From Acidobacteriota bacterium (lineage in GTDB: Bacteria > Acidobacteriota > Terriglobia > Acidiferrales > UBA7541): 64,000 bases of DNA. Both the position numbers and the translations under genes were made by a program. Below, piece after piece: positions 1 to 8,900 of this stretch. Under the pieces are notes generated by a model. It ran no database searches. It had not been told where the DNA came from and worked only from the letters and a program-made list of their open reading frames with translations. The stretch spans positions 25,701-89,700 of the forward strand of contig QHYI01000151.1 in assembly GCA_003223245.1 (NCBI GenBank), in the 5' to 3' direction. Numbering within the stretch: position 1 is the stretch's first letter; each line of letters starts with the position of its first letter.

Positions 1-180
1 GTGTGTGAAGATGATTTCGGCCCCCACCTGGAAATATTCCTTGAGGAATCCTGCTATTAGGGTAGGGTGAGCCTTCAGACTCTCACATAATTTTGAAAAG
101 CCTCTTACGTCCCAGACTCGGTCACGCGGTCGGATCGCCAGTCACGGAGACAATCTATACTCATGTGATTAGCGAGGACG

Positions 181-224
181 GAAAAAGCGAAACGGCCCAG
201 AGGGAGCATCGCTCTAAGCCGTTT
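181..224 (-). terminator. Rho-independent terminator of tRNA-fMet
   Basis: On the minus strand, just after the tRNA, AAACGGC (224-218) pairs with GCCGTTT (196-190), with a further inner stem between AGAGCG and the CTCCCTCT region. A run of five T follows (186-182). The hairpin plus T-run directly behind a tRNA is the classic intrinsic terminator layout. The remaining bases 1-180 show no gene or repeat that I can support. Confidence 0.75.
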
Positions 225-239
225 CTTATCAACTAGAAA

Positions 240-316
<77 letters not shown>

Positions 317-321
317 CAGTC

Positions 322-350
322 ACTATATAGGACTCGCCCGTTGGCGTCAA
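322..350 (-). promoter_or_regulatory. Sigma70-type promoter of tRNA-fMet
   Basis: The -35 box TTGACG (350-345), a 17-nt spacer and the -10 box TATAGT (327-322) lie on the minus strand. The -10 box ends five bases before tRNA position 1 (316), so transcription should start at or within a base or two of the mature 5' end. Confidence 0.75.
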
Positions 351-448
351 ATCGCACCTTCGGTGCATTCCTCGACGGAATTTGGCGGGTTATCGCGCCA
401 TTGCGGCACGAACAAAATCTAGAAAGGAAAGATTCGATCGGGTCGGAA

Positions 449-895
449 TCACCACTCGTTGTACGGCGTGCCTTCAAACGGTGATACTTGCGGGGAATTC
501 GAATGGACGTCCACCATGCCCGTGGTCGTTTGATCCGGGCTCAAAACCACGCTGTCGAACTGTGGCACCCAATCCTTGGCATGGGTCATCGGGTCTACTG
601 GCACCGCGCGAAGGTAGCCGGCTTGCTGCAGATCATCGAGCGATTGCGGCGCGGCCTGTTTGTCCAAGGTGTAGTTGTCAATCGCGTCGCGCATCGCGCG
701 CAGGTCCTGTTTCAGAACCGCTTCCTTTGAGTGCTGCACCACTTTGTCGTAGCGCACCGCGGCGATGCCAATGAGAATAGCGATGATCGCCATCACGATC
801 ATCAACTCAATAAGAGTGAACCCGAAACCGCGTTGCTCGTCATAATCTTTCTGCGGCGAGCCCGCTGGAAATCGATTGCGTAAGTTCATCTTCAC
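449..895 (-). CDS. Type II secretion pseudopilin, GspG-like
   Basis: A 148-residue protein with a class III prepilin signal. A short basic leader ends in Gly, followed by FTLIELMIVMAIIAILIG with Glu at +5, then a long N-terminal helix and a small C-terminal domain ending in YNEW. This is the architecture of a major pseudopilin of type II secretion. A prepilin peptidase would cleave before the Phe, and the subunit would join the periplasmic pseudopilus. It lies 3' of a second pseudopilin (30 bp away) and the secretin gene, all on the minus strand, so the three probably form one transcription unit. A GTG at 895 has a better Shine-Dalgarno distance than the ATG at 889. Whether it serves type II secretion or a type IV pilus-like system cannot be decided here. 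Confidence 0.85.
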   Translation of the reverse strand: MKMNLRNRFPAGSPQKDYDEQRGFGFTLIELMIVMAIIAILIGIAAVRYDKVVQHSKEAVLKQDLRAMRDAIDNYTLDKQAAPQSLDDLQQAGYLRAVPVDPMTHAKDWVPQFDSVVLSPDQTTTGMVDVHSNSPQVSPFEGTPYNEW

Positions 896-925
896 CTTGG
901 AAGCCCTTCCTCTGCTCTCGTCATC

Positions 926-1462
926 TCACCAGGCGGAATATTTCGTTCCATCCAATGCCGTGCCCGTAGATCGGGAATACACATCAAAAACGTCTTTGCC
1001 GCCCCATTGTGTCGAGTCGAGCTCATCCTGCACGGCGCGAAGCCCCCAGTCCGCCTGGCCAGTCATGGGATCGATCGGGATTTTTCGCAAGAAGCGAATT
1101 TTCCTGTCACCCTCTTCATTCCCTGTGGCCCCTGTGCCTAGAGTTCCCCCTGTGCTCAGAGGCACACCCGTCACGAGAGTTTGCAGATCGGGCGGGTAGC
1201 CCTCGGTGCCTATCTCCACTTTAATCTGATTGTGATCCGCTGCATCTTTGTAACGATCGATGGCGTCACGGATTTCTTCGAGGTTGTGGCGAAGCGTGGC
1301 TTCTTTTTCGCGAACCAGCGTGTACCTGGCAATGGGAAGCGCAAGCGTGGACAGAACCAGCATGATGCCGCAGGTCAAGATCAACTCGAGAAGCGTGAAG
1401 CCCGCTCGAGGGCTTCCGCGCTGCCGGCGAACGCGCATTCGATTGGAAATGTCACGCAACAT
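926..1462 (-). CDS. Type II secretion pseudopilin
   Basis: A 178-residue pseudopilin. The prepilin site is G-FTLLELILTCGIML (about residue 22) with Glu at +5, followed by a hydrophobic helix and a soluble domain with an IPIDPMTGQADWGLR segment. That segment parallels VPVDPMTHAKDWVPQ in the neighbouring pseudopilin, so the two are paralogues. It sits 17 bp downstream of the secretin gene and 30 bp upstream of the other pseudopilin on the same strand. The precise minor-pseudopilin class is not clear. The start is the first ATG in frame and is not backed by a strong ribosome site. Confidence 0.82.
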   Translation of the reverse strand: MLRDISNRMRVRRQRGSPRAGFTLLELILTCGIMLVLSTLALPIARYTLVREKEATLRHNLEEIRDAIDRYKDAADHNQIKVEIGTEGYPPDLQTLVTGVPLSTGGTLGTGATGNEEGDRKIRFLRKIPIDPMTGQADWGLRAVQDELDSTQWGGKDVFDVYSRSTGTALDGTKYSAW

Positions 1463-1479
1463 CGCACTATTTAATTCGA

Positions 1480-3774
1480 CTACGGCTGAACTTGCAGAGT
1501 TGCCTCACTGGTGACCAACGGGATGGACTTCTGCTGCGAGTCTTTGGCATTCACCTGCACGATGGACAAAGGCGAAGAGCCCGGCGCCACCGCCTTTACC
1601 ACGAGCCCAAGCAGCGTGCCGCTTCCACTTACGCCAGGAGTGCTGGGGGGACGCGTGGCGGAGATAATGTACTGGCCCTTATCCTTAAACGGCTGCGACA
1701 CTATCGAGATTTCCTGCGCCCCGCCGTTCGAGAGAAAGCCGCCATGCTGCACTTCTTCGATGCTGATCACCTTCGGGTCGTATTGCAATAGCAAGGGAAT
1801 GGAATAAAGATCGTTCACGTTTTCTACGACCACGCCCACCGTGGCAACCTGTCCGACCTTGAGCGTGAGCGTTTGTGGTTCAAAGCGAATCTTGGCAACT
1901 GCGCCGGCGTTGGCTGCGGGGACCCCTTGCGTCGGTGTGGCAGGACTTGCGCTCGCTGGTTGCTGCCGCAACGCCTGCGGCTGCGGCTGTTGCGGAGCCG
2001 GCTGAGTTTGCTCCGGTTGGGGCGCCTTAAGCTCGCTTTCGCGCTTAGTCTCGACAAAGGCTTCTGTTCCGGAAAGCATCGGCCGCAGATTCGCTTTCGT
2101 CCAATCGGGTATTCGAACGATGTGCGGGGTCAAGACAATCAGCGTCTCGTCTTCCTCGTGATCCACCTTGGTATCAGAGAAAAAGTGACCGAGAATCGGG
2201 ATTCTCGCAAGACCGGGCCATCCACTGATGCTTTTTGAATCCGTCTGCTCAACCAGGCCGCCCAGAATATTGGTCTCGCCCTCTTTGAGGCGGATGTCAT
2301 GCTCGATCGTCTTCGAAGCGATCACAGGCTGCGAAATACCGCCGATGTTCACGGTGGTTAGCTCGGACGAAATCTCGATTTTCAGCTTCAGACTGACCTC
2401 GTGATCTGGGTGCACGCGTGGAGTCATATCCACATTGACGCCAACCTCCAAATATGTGAACTGAGTATTTACCAACGGATTGACAAAGCCCGCGCCGCCG
2501 GTGGCGCCCACGCCTACTCCGGCCTGGAAGCTGCCCGTAGCCACTGGAATGCGCTGGCCGATCCTCAAGTGTGCGATTTGCCCGTCAACGGACCGAATCT
2601 CCGGGTTCTGAATAATTTTTGTGTCGCTGTCACTTTCTAGTAGGTTGAGGGTGACGCTGGGGAGCGTAACGCTAAAGCTGCTCGGGTTCAGGTGGCGAAA
2701 AGTGTCGAAAGTCATGGGATTGTTTGTTGTAGTTGTAGCGGTGCCGCTAGAAGAGCTATTTGTCGTTGTGCCATTTGTTATAGCAGCCGAAGCAGCCTGC
2801 CCCGGCTGAAGCCCCAGCTCGCGCATCCTGTCCCTGCTGACTTGCAAGACTTCGACTTGCACGACGACTTCCGGCTTGGCTTTGTCGATGTCGTCAATCA
2901 TTTTTTGCACGAGCATCAATTTGTCCGGTGTATCGCGGATGATGAGCGCATTTTGTGAATTAACTTGCTGGATCCTCTTCAAATCGAACAGTTGTCTGAG
3001 CCCAGTCTGAATCTCCGTTAATTCCTGGGGCTGTGTCACGTTCGAGAGATAGAACGTGCGCACGACCTCTTCCTCGTAATCGCGGCGTTTCTGGGGTTGA
3101 TCCGGATATATGAAAAGAGTGTTCTCTGTCACCGGCTTGATGACCGCTTTGCTTTCCAGGGCGGTGATCTCTAATGCCTGCTCCAACGTAACGTTGTTGA
3201 AGTCCACGGTAATGCGTCGCGCCGGGAAATCCGGGTCATAGACCATGGTTAGTCCGGCGGTCTTTCCTATGGTGTCGAAAACGATTTTCGCGTCGTTTGA
3301 CATCTTCATGCTGATCGGCGCACGTGATAGCGGCTTGATCTCGGGCGGCATGGAGGCCAGCGGCTGCTGGTTCTGGTCGGTGGGAGCTTCGGGCCGGTTC
3401 CGATGGTCCCTTTCTGCGATCATTTCTGCGGTGCGCTTCAATTCTTGCTCGGCGATGGAACTGGAAGGGTCGGCCAGGAATGCCTTCTGCAATTCGACGG
3501 CGGCCCCGTCCAGCTCGCCTCTTTTTCGCATCTCCAGTCCGCGCTTGATGTGAAATTGGCCAGCCTCAAATCGCGCCTGGTACAGCCTGATTTTGTAGGT
3601 GGCGTTGTGGGGTTCCGCCTTGACCGCCTTTTCGTAGTAAGAGACAGCGGCGTCCCAGTCCTGGAGGTTCTGGGCTTTTTCGCCTAAGTTATAGTCGCTG
3701 TGCCCCTTGGGGCATCCGGCGGCGAACAGACCGAAACTTACACAAAGGATTAGGCTTCCCCAATTGCGCTGCAT
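1480..3774 (-). CDS. Secretin (GspD/PilQ type) lipoprotein with C-terminal cohesin-like domain
   Basis: A 764-residue outer-membrane secretin subunit. It starts with a lipoprotein signal (FAAGC, Cys21). Next come TPR-like helices (about 25-115), an STN/N0-type domain (about 155-225, KIVFDTIGKTAGLTMVYD), a secretin N domain (about 235-300) and the secretin pore domain (about 300-560, with the terminal strand DETLIVLTPHIV). A Pro/Gln-rich linker (about 580-625) is followed by a beta-sandwich like cohesin domains (about 627-764, FEPQTLTLKVGQVATVGV). A reading frame extends 30 codons further upstream, but the ATG at 3774 has GGAGAGAG in front and gives a proper signal peptide. It should form the exit channel for substrates assembled with the two pseudopilins downstream. 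The cohesin-like tail is the unusual part. Confidence 0.88.
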   Translation of the reverse strand: MQRNWGSLILCVSFGLFAAGCPKGHSDYNLGEKAQNLQDWDAAVSYYEKAVKAEPHNATYKIRLYQARFEAGQFHIKRGLEMRKRGELDGAAVELQKAFLADPSSSIAEQELKRTAEMIAERDHRNRPEAPTDQNQQPLASMPPEIKPLSRAPISMKMSNDAKIVFDTIGKTAGLTMVYDPDFPARRITVDFNNVTLEQALEITALESKAVIKPVTENTLFIYPDQPQKRRDYEEEVVRTFYLSNVTQPQELTEIQTGLRQLFDLKRIQQVNSQNALIIRDTPDKLMLVQKMIDDIDKAKPEVVVQVEVLQVSRDRMRELGLQPGQAASAAITNGTTTNSSSSGTATTTTNNPMTFDTFRHLNPSSFSVTLPSVTLNLLESDSDTKIIQNPEIRSVDGQIAHLRIGQRIPVATGSFQAGVGVGATGGAGFVNPLVNTQFTYLEVGVNVDMTPRVHPDHEVSLKLKIEISSELTTVNIGGISQPVIASKTIEHDIRLKEGETNILGGLVEQTDSKSISGWPGLARIPILGHFFSDTKVDHEEDETLIVLTPHIVRIPDWTKANLRPMLSGTEAFVETKRESELKAPQPEQTQPAPQQPQPQALRQQPASASPATPTQGVPAANAGAVAKIRFEPQTLTLKVGQVATVGVVVENVNDLYSIPLLLQYDPKVISIEEVQHGGFLSNGGAQEISIVSQPFKDKGQYIISATRPPSTPGVSGSGTLLGLVVKAVAPGSSPLSIVQVNAKDSQQKSIPLVTSEATLQVQP

Positions 3775-3808
3775 ACTCTCTCCGAGGCCTTGGACGTATG
3801 ACCTTGGC

Positions 3809-3838
3809 AGTCTAACACCCGCTTTAGACGGGCGGCAA
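3809..3838 (-). promoter_or_regulatory. Putative sigma70 promoter of the secretin operon
   Basis: TTGCCG (3838-3833), an 18-nt spacer and TAGACT (3814-3809) lie on the minus strand, predicting a start near 3802 and a 28-nt leader before the ATG at 3774. Confidence 0.4.
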
Positions 3839-3889
3839 GGTCGCTGGCGTTTACCGTCTTTCATGTAACAATAGTTGCTTTCTCCCGCA

Positions 3890-3918
3890 GTGACAACTTT
3901 TTCCGCTGCAGCTATGAT
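3890..3918 (+). promoter_or_regulatory. Putative promoter of smpB, leaderless
   Basis: GTGACA (3890-3895), a 17-nt spacer and TATGAT (3913-3918). The expected transcription start (about 3924-3926) falls directly before the smpB GTG codon at 3927. The gene also lacks a clear ribosome-binding site, so the transcript may be leaderless. Confidence 0.5.
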
Positions 3919-3926
3919 GGACGGTC

Positions 3927-4427
3927 GTGACCAAACCTGCCAAAAAATCTGAGAAGAAAGGTGCCAAGCCAGGCGAGCAAATCGTGGCTCAAAACCGCGC
4001 GGCCTCGTATAACTACCATATTCTTGAGAAACATGAAGCGGGCTTGGTGCTACACGGCACGGAAGTGAAGGCCCTTCGCGAAGGCAAAGCCAATATCCGG
4101 GACGCCTATGTGGATTTCAACCCAAGCGGCGCTTGGCTGGTTAACGCACACATTGCACAGTACTTACCGGGCGGTCCGTGGAACCACGAGCCCCTAGGTT
4201 CGCGCAAGCTGCTCCTTCACAGGAACGAAATTCACAAGCTTTCCGGACGTGTCGAATCCAAAGGCCTGACGGTCATCCCCCTAAGAATCTACTTTCGCAA
4301 CAGCCTCGCCAAAGTGGAGATCGCGCTAGTACAAGGCAAGAAGGCCTGGGACCGCCGGCAGGACGAACGCGTCAAGGAAGCGCGCCGGGAAGTGGAAGAA
4401 TCTATGTATCGCAATCGGAGGCGATGA
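3927..4427 (+). CDS. smpB: SsrA (tmRNA)-binding protein SmpB
   Basis: A 166-residue protein with the SmpB core. The segment VAQNRAASYNYHILEKHEAG is followed by LHGTEVKALREGKANIRDAYV and a basic C-terminal tail ending in RNRRR. SmpB binds tmRNA and delivers it to stalled ribosomes for trans-translation; the basic tail enters the decoding centre. The N terminus is a lysine-rich extension. The start is GTG, because the two ATGs just upstream are out of frame. It is followed 6 bp later by pepA on the same strand. Confidence 0.96.
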   Translation: MTKPAKKSEKKGAKPGEQIVAQNRAASYNYHILEKHEAGLVLHGTEVKALREGKANIRDAYVDFNPSGAWLVNAHIAQYLPGGPWNHEPLGSRKLLLHRNEIHKLSGRVESKGLTVIPLRIYFRNSLAKVEIALVQGKKAWDRRQDERVKEARREVEESMYRNRRR

Positions 4428-4433
4428 AGCAAC

Positions 4434-5924
4434 ATGCAAATCACGTTGGAGAGTAAGCCGTTCGCGGCCCTCGAAACCGAGGCCCTAGTTGCGTATGTGT
4501 TTGAGGAGACCGACCCGGTTCAGGGCCGCGTCGCGGAGATCGATCGGTCGGCTGGAGGGTTGCTGCGTAGGTTGGCCAAGAGCGGAGAGCTTACCGGCAA
4601 GATGCTGGAGTTCACCCTCGTTCACGCGCCTGCAGGCCTGAAAGCGGCGCGATTGCTGCTGATTGGAGCAGGAAAACGCGAGCAATTTAATTCCGCTGTG
4701 CTGCGCAAAGCCGCCGGCGCGGCTTTGCGCTATTTGAAATCGCGCTCCGTAAAGAATCTCGCTTTCGTCGTGCGCGAAGGCGACGCCACCGAAGATTCGG
4801 CACAAACAATCGTCGAAGGCGCGCTGGCCGCGGATTTCGAATCCCACAAGTACAAAACCGACAAAAAGAACGACAAGAGAATCGAATCGATAGGAATCGC
4901 CGGTTACTCTGAGGCGGAACGCGCCAAAGGGGAAAAGGGTTTAGCGAAAGGCCGCATCATCGCGGATTCGCAGAATTTCGCGCGGGATTTGATCAATGAG
5001 CCTTCGAACAAGCTCACGCCAACCATCTTGGCGCAAAAAGCCGAGGCCATGGCGAAAGCGGCGGGCCTCTCCGTGGAAGTTCTGGACGAAAAGAAAATCG
5101 CGGATTTGAAAATGGGAGCCCTTTTGAGCGTCGCGCAGGGCAGCGTTGAGCCGCCTCGCATGATCGTTATTACTTACAACCCAGCGAATCCAAAGCCCGG
5201 CGCTCCGGTGATCGGCCTCATCGGCAAAGCCGTTACTTTCGACACCGGCGGCATTTCCATCAAGCCCTCCGAGGGCATGGAAAAAATGAAGTACGACATG
5301 GCGGGCGGTGCGACGATGATTGGCGTCATGCGCGCTCTTGCATCACTGAAACCCAATGTCAAAGTCATTTGCGTCGTCCCATCAACCGAAAACATGCCCG
5401 GCGGCCGGGCCCAAAAACCGGGCGACGTTCAGACCGCCATGTCCGGCAAAACCATCGAAGTGTTGAACACGGACGCTGAAGGGCGGCTCATTCTTGCCGA
5501 TGGCGTGCACTATGCGAAGCAACTTGGTGCAACGCATTTGATTGACGCGGCGACATTGACGGGCGCGATCGTGGTTGCTCTCGCGGGCGTCAATGTTGGC
5601 GTCTTTGGTTCAGATCAGGCGTTCACGGACAAGCTGCTGGCCAGCGCCAAAGCGACAGGCGAAAAAATGTGGCCAATGCCCATCGACGAAGAATATCGGG
5701 AATTCATTAAGGGCACCGTCGCAGACATCCAGAACATCAGCAGCAGCAAAGGCGCCGGAGCAACGATCGGCGCTTTGTTCATCAAAGAATTCACCGGCGA
5801 CTCTCCGTGGATTCATCTGGACATCGCCGGCACGGCTTGGCATGACGACGCGAAGCCTTGGCTTGCCAAAGGCCCCACCGGCGTGGGCCTTCGCACGCTC
5901 GTGCACCTCATCATGTCGTATTAA
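4434..5924 (+). CDS. pepA: Leucyl aminopeptidase PepA (M17)
   Basis: A 496-residue cytosolic aminopeptidase. The N-terminal macro-like domain (about 1-160) precedes the M17 catalytic domain. The M17 signature NTDAEGRL is present at about residue 344, as are the metal-ligand segment KAVTFDTGGISIKP, Lys/Asp residues in MKYDMAGGA, and the bicarbonate-site Arg of the NTDAEGR loop. The enzyme is a hexameric di-zinc peptidase that removes N-terminal Leu and other residues. Length is normal for the family. It is 6 bp behind smpB, suggesting co-transcription, and it converges with the DinB-like gene. Confidence 0.95.
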   Translation: MQITLESKPFAALETEALVAYVFEETDPVQGRVAEIDRSAGGLLRRLAKSGELTGKMLEFTLVHAPAGLKAARLLLIGAGKREQFNSAVLRKAAGAALRYLKSRSVKNLAFVVREGDATEDSAQTIVEGALAADFESHKYKTDKKNDKRIESIGIAGYSEAERAKGEKGLAKGRIIADSQNFARDLINEPSNKLTPTILAQKAEAMAKAAGLSVEVLDEKKIADLKMGALLSVAQGSVEPPRMIVITYNPANPKPGAPVIGLIGKAVTFDTGGISIKPSEGMEKMKYDMAGGATMIGVMRALASLKPNVKVICVVPSTENMPGGRAQKPGDVQTAMSGKTIEVLNTDAEGRLILADGVHYAKQLGATHLIDAATLTGAIVVALAGVNVGVFGSDQAFTDKLLASAKATGEKMWPMPIDEEYREFIKGTVADIQNISSSKGAGATIGALFIKEFTGDSPWIHLDIAGTAWHDDAKPWLAKGPTGVGLRTLVHLIMSY

Positions 5925-5977
5925 AAAGCCTTGTTACCGCGGCGGCACGAGCGGGTTATATCTCGTCCGGTGGCGTC

Positions 5978-6562
5978 TTACGGTCTACTGGCGGTCGACT
6001 GAGTTCCCGAGGCCGGTGGCACGATGCCGTTTGCTCGCAAGTATTCAACCAGTTGCCCATAGTGGTCATAGGCGTGTGCGCATGCGTGTGTCGCCATTGC
6101 CAACCGCGTTTTGAATCGTGGCACTGGCGCATTTTCCACTATCGTGACTGCGTTGTCTGGCGTGATCGTGCCGATGGCCCGATGGCCCAGGGCAAATGAT
6201 TCTCGAAGGTAGCGCAGGATTTCCGCCTTTGTTCGAATCGACTGCGGCCCTTCTCTCCCAGGTCCAGCCTCTGCTTTCTCCCCGACGATCGCGCTAAAGA
6301 ACAGATGATTGGCGAACGCCACGTGCTTCACTTCTTGGGCGAATGTACGCACTCCCTTGAATTCTCCCGTGGTCGGCGCGTAGGAGTATTGATTTTCCGG
6401 CATTGCTTCCGCCAGCGAAACGAAATCACTTTCCAGTGCACCGAGCTGGCTGTCTAGCTCCGATGCAATCGTCGGCTTGGTCACAAGTTTTTCCTGCGCC
6501 GCAATCATTGTTCCAAGCGTCAAGAGGCCCACAATTCCGCAAAAACAGAACGATTTGCTCAT
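5978..6562 (-). CDS. Exported DinB-superfamily protein
   Basis: A 194-residue protein with an N-terminal signal peptide (about 1-22, ending AAQ). It then has a four-helix DinB/YfiT-like fold: KHVAFANH near residue 83 and THACAHAYDHYGQL near 165 provide the three His metal ligands typical of the family. DinB-like proteins are metal-binding bundles, often thiol-dependent transferases; the substrate here is unknown. The ATG at 6562 is preceded by AAAGGAG at good spacing. It sits 38 bp downstream of argS and converges with pepA. Confidence 0.75.
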   Translation of the reverse strand: MSKSFCFCGIVGLLTLGTMIAAQEKLVTKPTIASELDSQLGALESDFVSLAEAMPENQYSYAPTTGEFKGVRTFAQEVKHVAFANHLFFSAIVGEKAEAGPGREGPQSIRTKAEILRYLRESFALGHRAIGTITPDNAVTIVENAPVPRFKTRLAMATHACAHAYDHYGQLVEYLRANGIVPPASGTQSTASRP

Positions 6563-6599
6563 CACGAACTCCTTTGTTTCCTTGTGACTTTTCCTTACC

Positions 6600-8624
6600 T
6601 CACATCTTTTCCGGAGCTTCGATTCCCAGCAAACTCACAGCGCGCACCAGCTGTGCCTCGACGAATTCCGTTAACTGCAGCAAGAACGCGCGTTTCTCTG
6701 CGTCCGCTTCCGACAAAATATGATGCCTGTGGTAGAAGTTGTTGAATGCCTGCGCCAGTTGGAAAGCGTATTTCGCGACAAACGACGGCTCTTGCGTGGC
6801 GATTGACGCGTCCACTGCATAATCGAGCGAACCTGCCGAAAGCACTAATTCCCACAGATCGGCACCCTCGGCTGCAGAGAGGAACCGACCCGCGGCATCG
6901 GAATTCACTTTCGAAGTTGCAGTTTGAGTCAGGGTCTCCGCTCCTCTGCGCCGGATGCCGCGAATGCGCACCACGGCATATTGGCAATACGGCCCCGTTT
7001 CTCCTTCAAAACTCAGCGCGTCTTTGAAATCGAACGCGATAATCGAATTTCGCGTGAACTTCAGTAGAAAGAATCGCAGCGCGCCGACTGCAATTGCATG
7101 CGCGGTCCGCTTCTGCTCTTTTTCGCTCATTTCCGGGTGGCGCTGCTGGACTTCGCTGGACGTTGCCGCTTCCAATTTGTCGATCAAGTCGTCGGCTTTT
7201 ACGCCAAAACCCTTGCGTCCGCTCACTTCCACATACGGTTTTTTCGCTTCTTCCGGCGAAAGTTCGTAGTTCAGTTCGGCAGCGCACCGCGGCGTCAGCG
7301 CTACGATCTCGTAGGCAAAGTGGATGGAATTCTTCGCGGCTTCTTCGTGCCCCAGCCGCCGCAAACCCTCTGCCACGACATCCTGCAGATACGCTTGCCG
7401 TGCATCAATGACGTTGTAGACGGTTGCGGCGGGGTCGCCAAAGTGCGGCGCATCCGGTTCGCTTCTTCTGCTTGTGGTGGCCCAGACCGTTTGCCCGTTG
7501 GGCGCATTCGGCCATCTCCGGTAACAAAAATCCTTTCCTAACAAGCCGAATTTCCAAAGCTGATACGCGATGTCTTTTCCGACGTAGGTTACCGTTCCAT
7601 TCGAGCGCACGATGATCTTGTCTTGTTCATTCTCGTCCTCCTCTGCCGGCGTCTTTTTCTTCTCTGTGCCCTTTGTGCTCTCACTGGCCTCTGTGTTAAT
7701 TGTTGCTTTTTCTTCCCACGGTAAAACCCAGCAGCCCTTCATCTTTCCGCTGGTCGCGAGATGAATGGCCCCGGATTGTTTCAGCATCTCAAAGGCGGTA
7801 TCCCAGAATTTCAAATGCAAAATCTCGCTCTCGCGCGCCAGCAAATCGTAGTGGATGTCCAAGCGCGCCATGGTTTGCAGATGGCAAGTCACAATCGCAT
7901 CTGCAAGCACTTGTGCTACTTCCGCTGCTTCCCCGCGCCCGTCTTCGATGGCCTTCAGCGTTTCCGCGCGCAGCTTGGCTGCTCGCTCGGGGTTTTCTGC
8001 AAAAAAACTCGTAGCCTTGGCGTACAAGTCCCAGCAGTAGTAGTCAAACTTCGGTTCCTTCGCGAGCATCTTTACGTTGGAGATGGTTCGCTGCTCCATG
8101 CGCAGGAGCCCGATAACCACGTCGGCGACTTGCACGCCGGTGTTGTCGATGTAGTTTTGAATCTGCACGCGCTTGCCGGCGTGTCGCAGAATGCGCACCA
8201 TGGTGTCACCGAGCACCGCGTTTCGAACATGGCCGATGTGCGCCGCCTTGTTGGGATTGATGCTGGTGTGTTCGACGATGATTTTCTGTTGGTTGCTGCT
8301 CGGCGATTGCCGCTCGCCGCTGCCCTCCTTCTGTGCGCTGTCCCAGAACGCTCCGCGGTCGAAGTAGGCGTTCAGGTACCCACCGCCAGCCACTTCCAGG
8401 CGCGCGACCCCTTCGACCTTCCCGAGGCTGGCTGCAATTTCCTGGGCAATTTGGCGCGGCGCTTTTTTCAGCCGCTTCGCCAGCTCAAAGCACACCGGCG
8501 AAGCCGCTTCGCCCATCTCGAGCTTCGGCGGGCGTTCCAACACGATCTCCACATTCACGCCATACTTTTCGCGGATGTGCGCTGCCAGCGCCTCGCGCAG
8601 CCGATTCGTCAGTGTCTGATACAC
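6600..8624 (-). CDS. argS: Arginyl-tRNA synthetase
   Basis: A 674-residue class I aminoacyl-tRNA synthetase. The N-terminal Add1 domain (about 1-90) is followed by a Rossmann core with HIGH at 129-132 (NPNKAAHIGHVRNAVLGD). The KMSK site is replaced by GRKGFGVKADDL, as in many ArgS proteins. The DALRD-type C-terminal helical domain follows, with FTRNSIIAFDF and NFYHRHHILSEADAEKR. Residues about 304-336 are a lysine/glutamate-rich low-complexity insertion not normal for the family, which makes the protein longer than the usual 550-600. The start is GTG with AGAGGA just upstream. It has its own promoter facing away from larC. Confidence 0.95.
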   Translation of the reverse strand: MYQTLTNRLREALAAHIREKYGVNVEIVLERPPKLEMGEAASPVCFELAKRLKKAPRQIAQEIAASLGKVEGVARLEVAGGGYLNAYFDRGAFWDSAQKEGSGERQSPSSNQQKIIVEHTSINPNKAAHIGHVRNAVLGDTMVRILRHAGKRVQIQNYIDNTGVQVADVVIGLLRMEQRTISNVKMLAKEPKFDYYCWDLYAKATSFFAENPERAAKLRAETLKAIEDGRGEAAEVAQVLADAIVTCHLQTMARLDIHYDLLARESEILHLKFWDTAFEMLKQSGAIHLATSGKMKGCWVLPWEEKATINTEASESTKGTEKKKTPAEEDENEQDKIIVRSNGTVTYVGKDIAYQLWKFGLLGKDFCYRRWPNAPNGQTVWATTSRRSEPDAPHFGDPAATVYNVIDARQAYLQDVVAEGLRRLGHEEAAKNSIHFAYEIVALTPRCAAELNYELSPEEAKKPYVEVSGRKGFGVKADDLIDKLEAATSSEVQQRHPEMSEKEQKRTAHAIAVGALRFFLLKFTRNSIIAFDFKDALSFEGETGPYCQYAVVRIRGIRRRGAETLTQTATSKVNSDAAGRFLSAAEGADLWELVLSAGSLDYAVDASIATQEPSFVAKYAFQLAQAFNNFYHRHHILSEADAEKRAFLLQLTEFVEAQLVRAVSLLGIEAPEKM

Positions 8625-8664
8625 GCGTCCTCTATGTAAGCAATTAGCTGATTCGAATCACGCC

Positions 8665-8694
8665 AGTATAGGAGATGCCTGCGACGAGGGTCAA
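8665..8694 (-). promoter_or_regulatory. Putative argS promoter
   Basis: TTGACC (8694-8689), an 18-nt spacer and TATACT (8670-8665) on the minus strand, about 40 nt before the argS GTG codon. Confidence 0.6.
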
Positions 8695-8810
8695 AGCAAT
8701 GGGCCATAAAAAGTTAGGCATCCAATTCAGACCAAATCTAAACCCACACATAAGACGGAAGTTTGTTTTACGTCCGACTCTTTTCCCCTATCCGAAGCAC
8801 CTCGGGCGGT

Positions 8811-8839
8811 TTGACACTGTTCATCTGCGCCGATAGTAT
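8811..8839 (+). promoter_or_regulatory. Putative promoter of larC-metG-tatD operon
   Basis: A perfect -35 TTGACA (8811-8816), a 17-nt spacer and TAGTAT (8834-8839). The predicted start near 8846 leaves a leader of about 55 nt before larC. Together with the argS promoter this fills the 276-bp divergent region. Confidence 0.7.
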
Positions 8840-8900
8840 CAATTTGAATCCGACGGAGTGACAATTCCGGCTCGAAGTCCCACCGTTCGGCGGTAGATCC

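Noticed and set aside
355..367. GCACC-TTC-GGTGC hairpin as a terminator for the pseudopilin operon
   Set aside because: Only five base pairs and no T-run; not enough to call a terminator.
7761..8639. 292-codon plus-strand frame opposite argS
   Set aside because: Antisense of argS, whose HIGH motif and domain order are clear.
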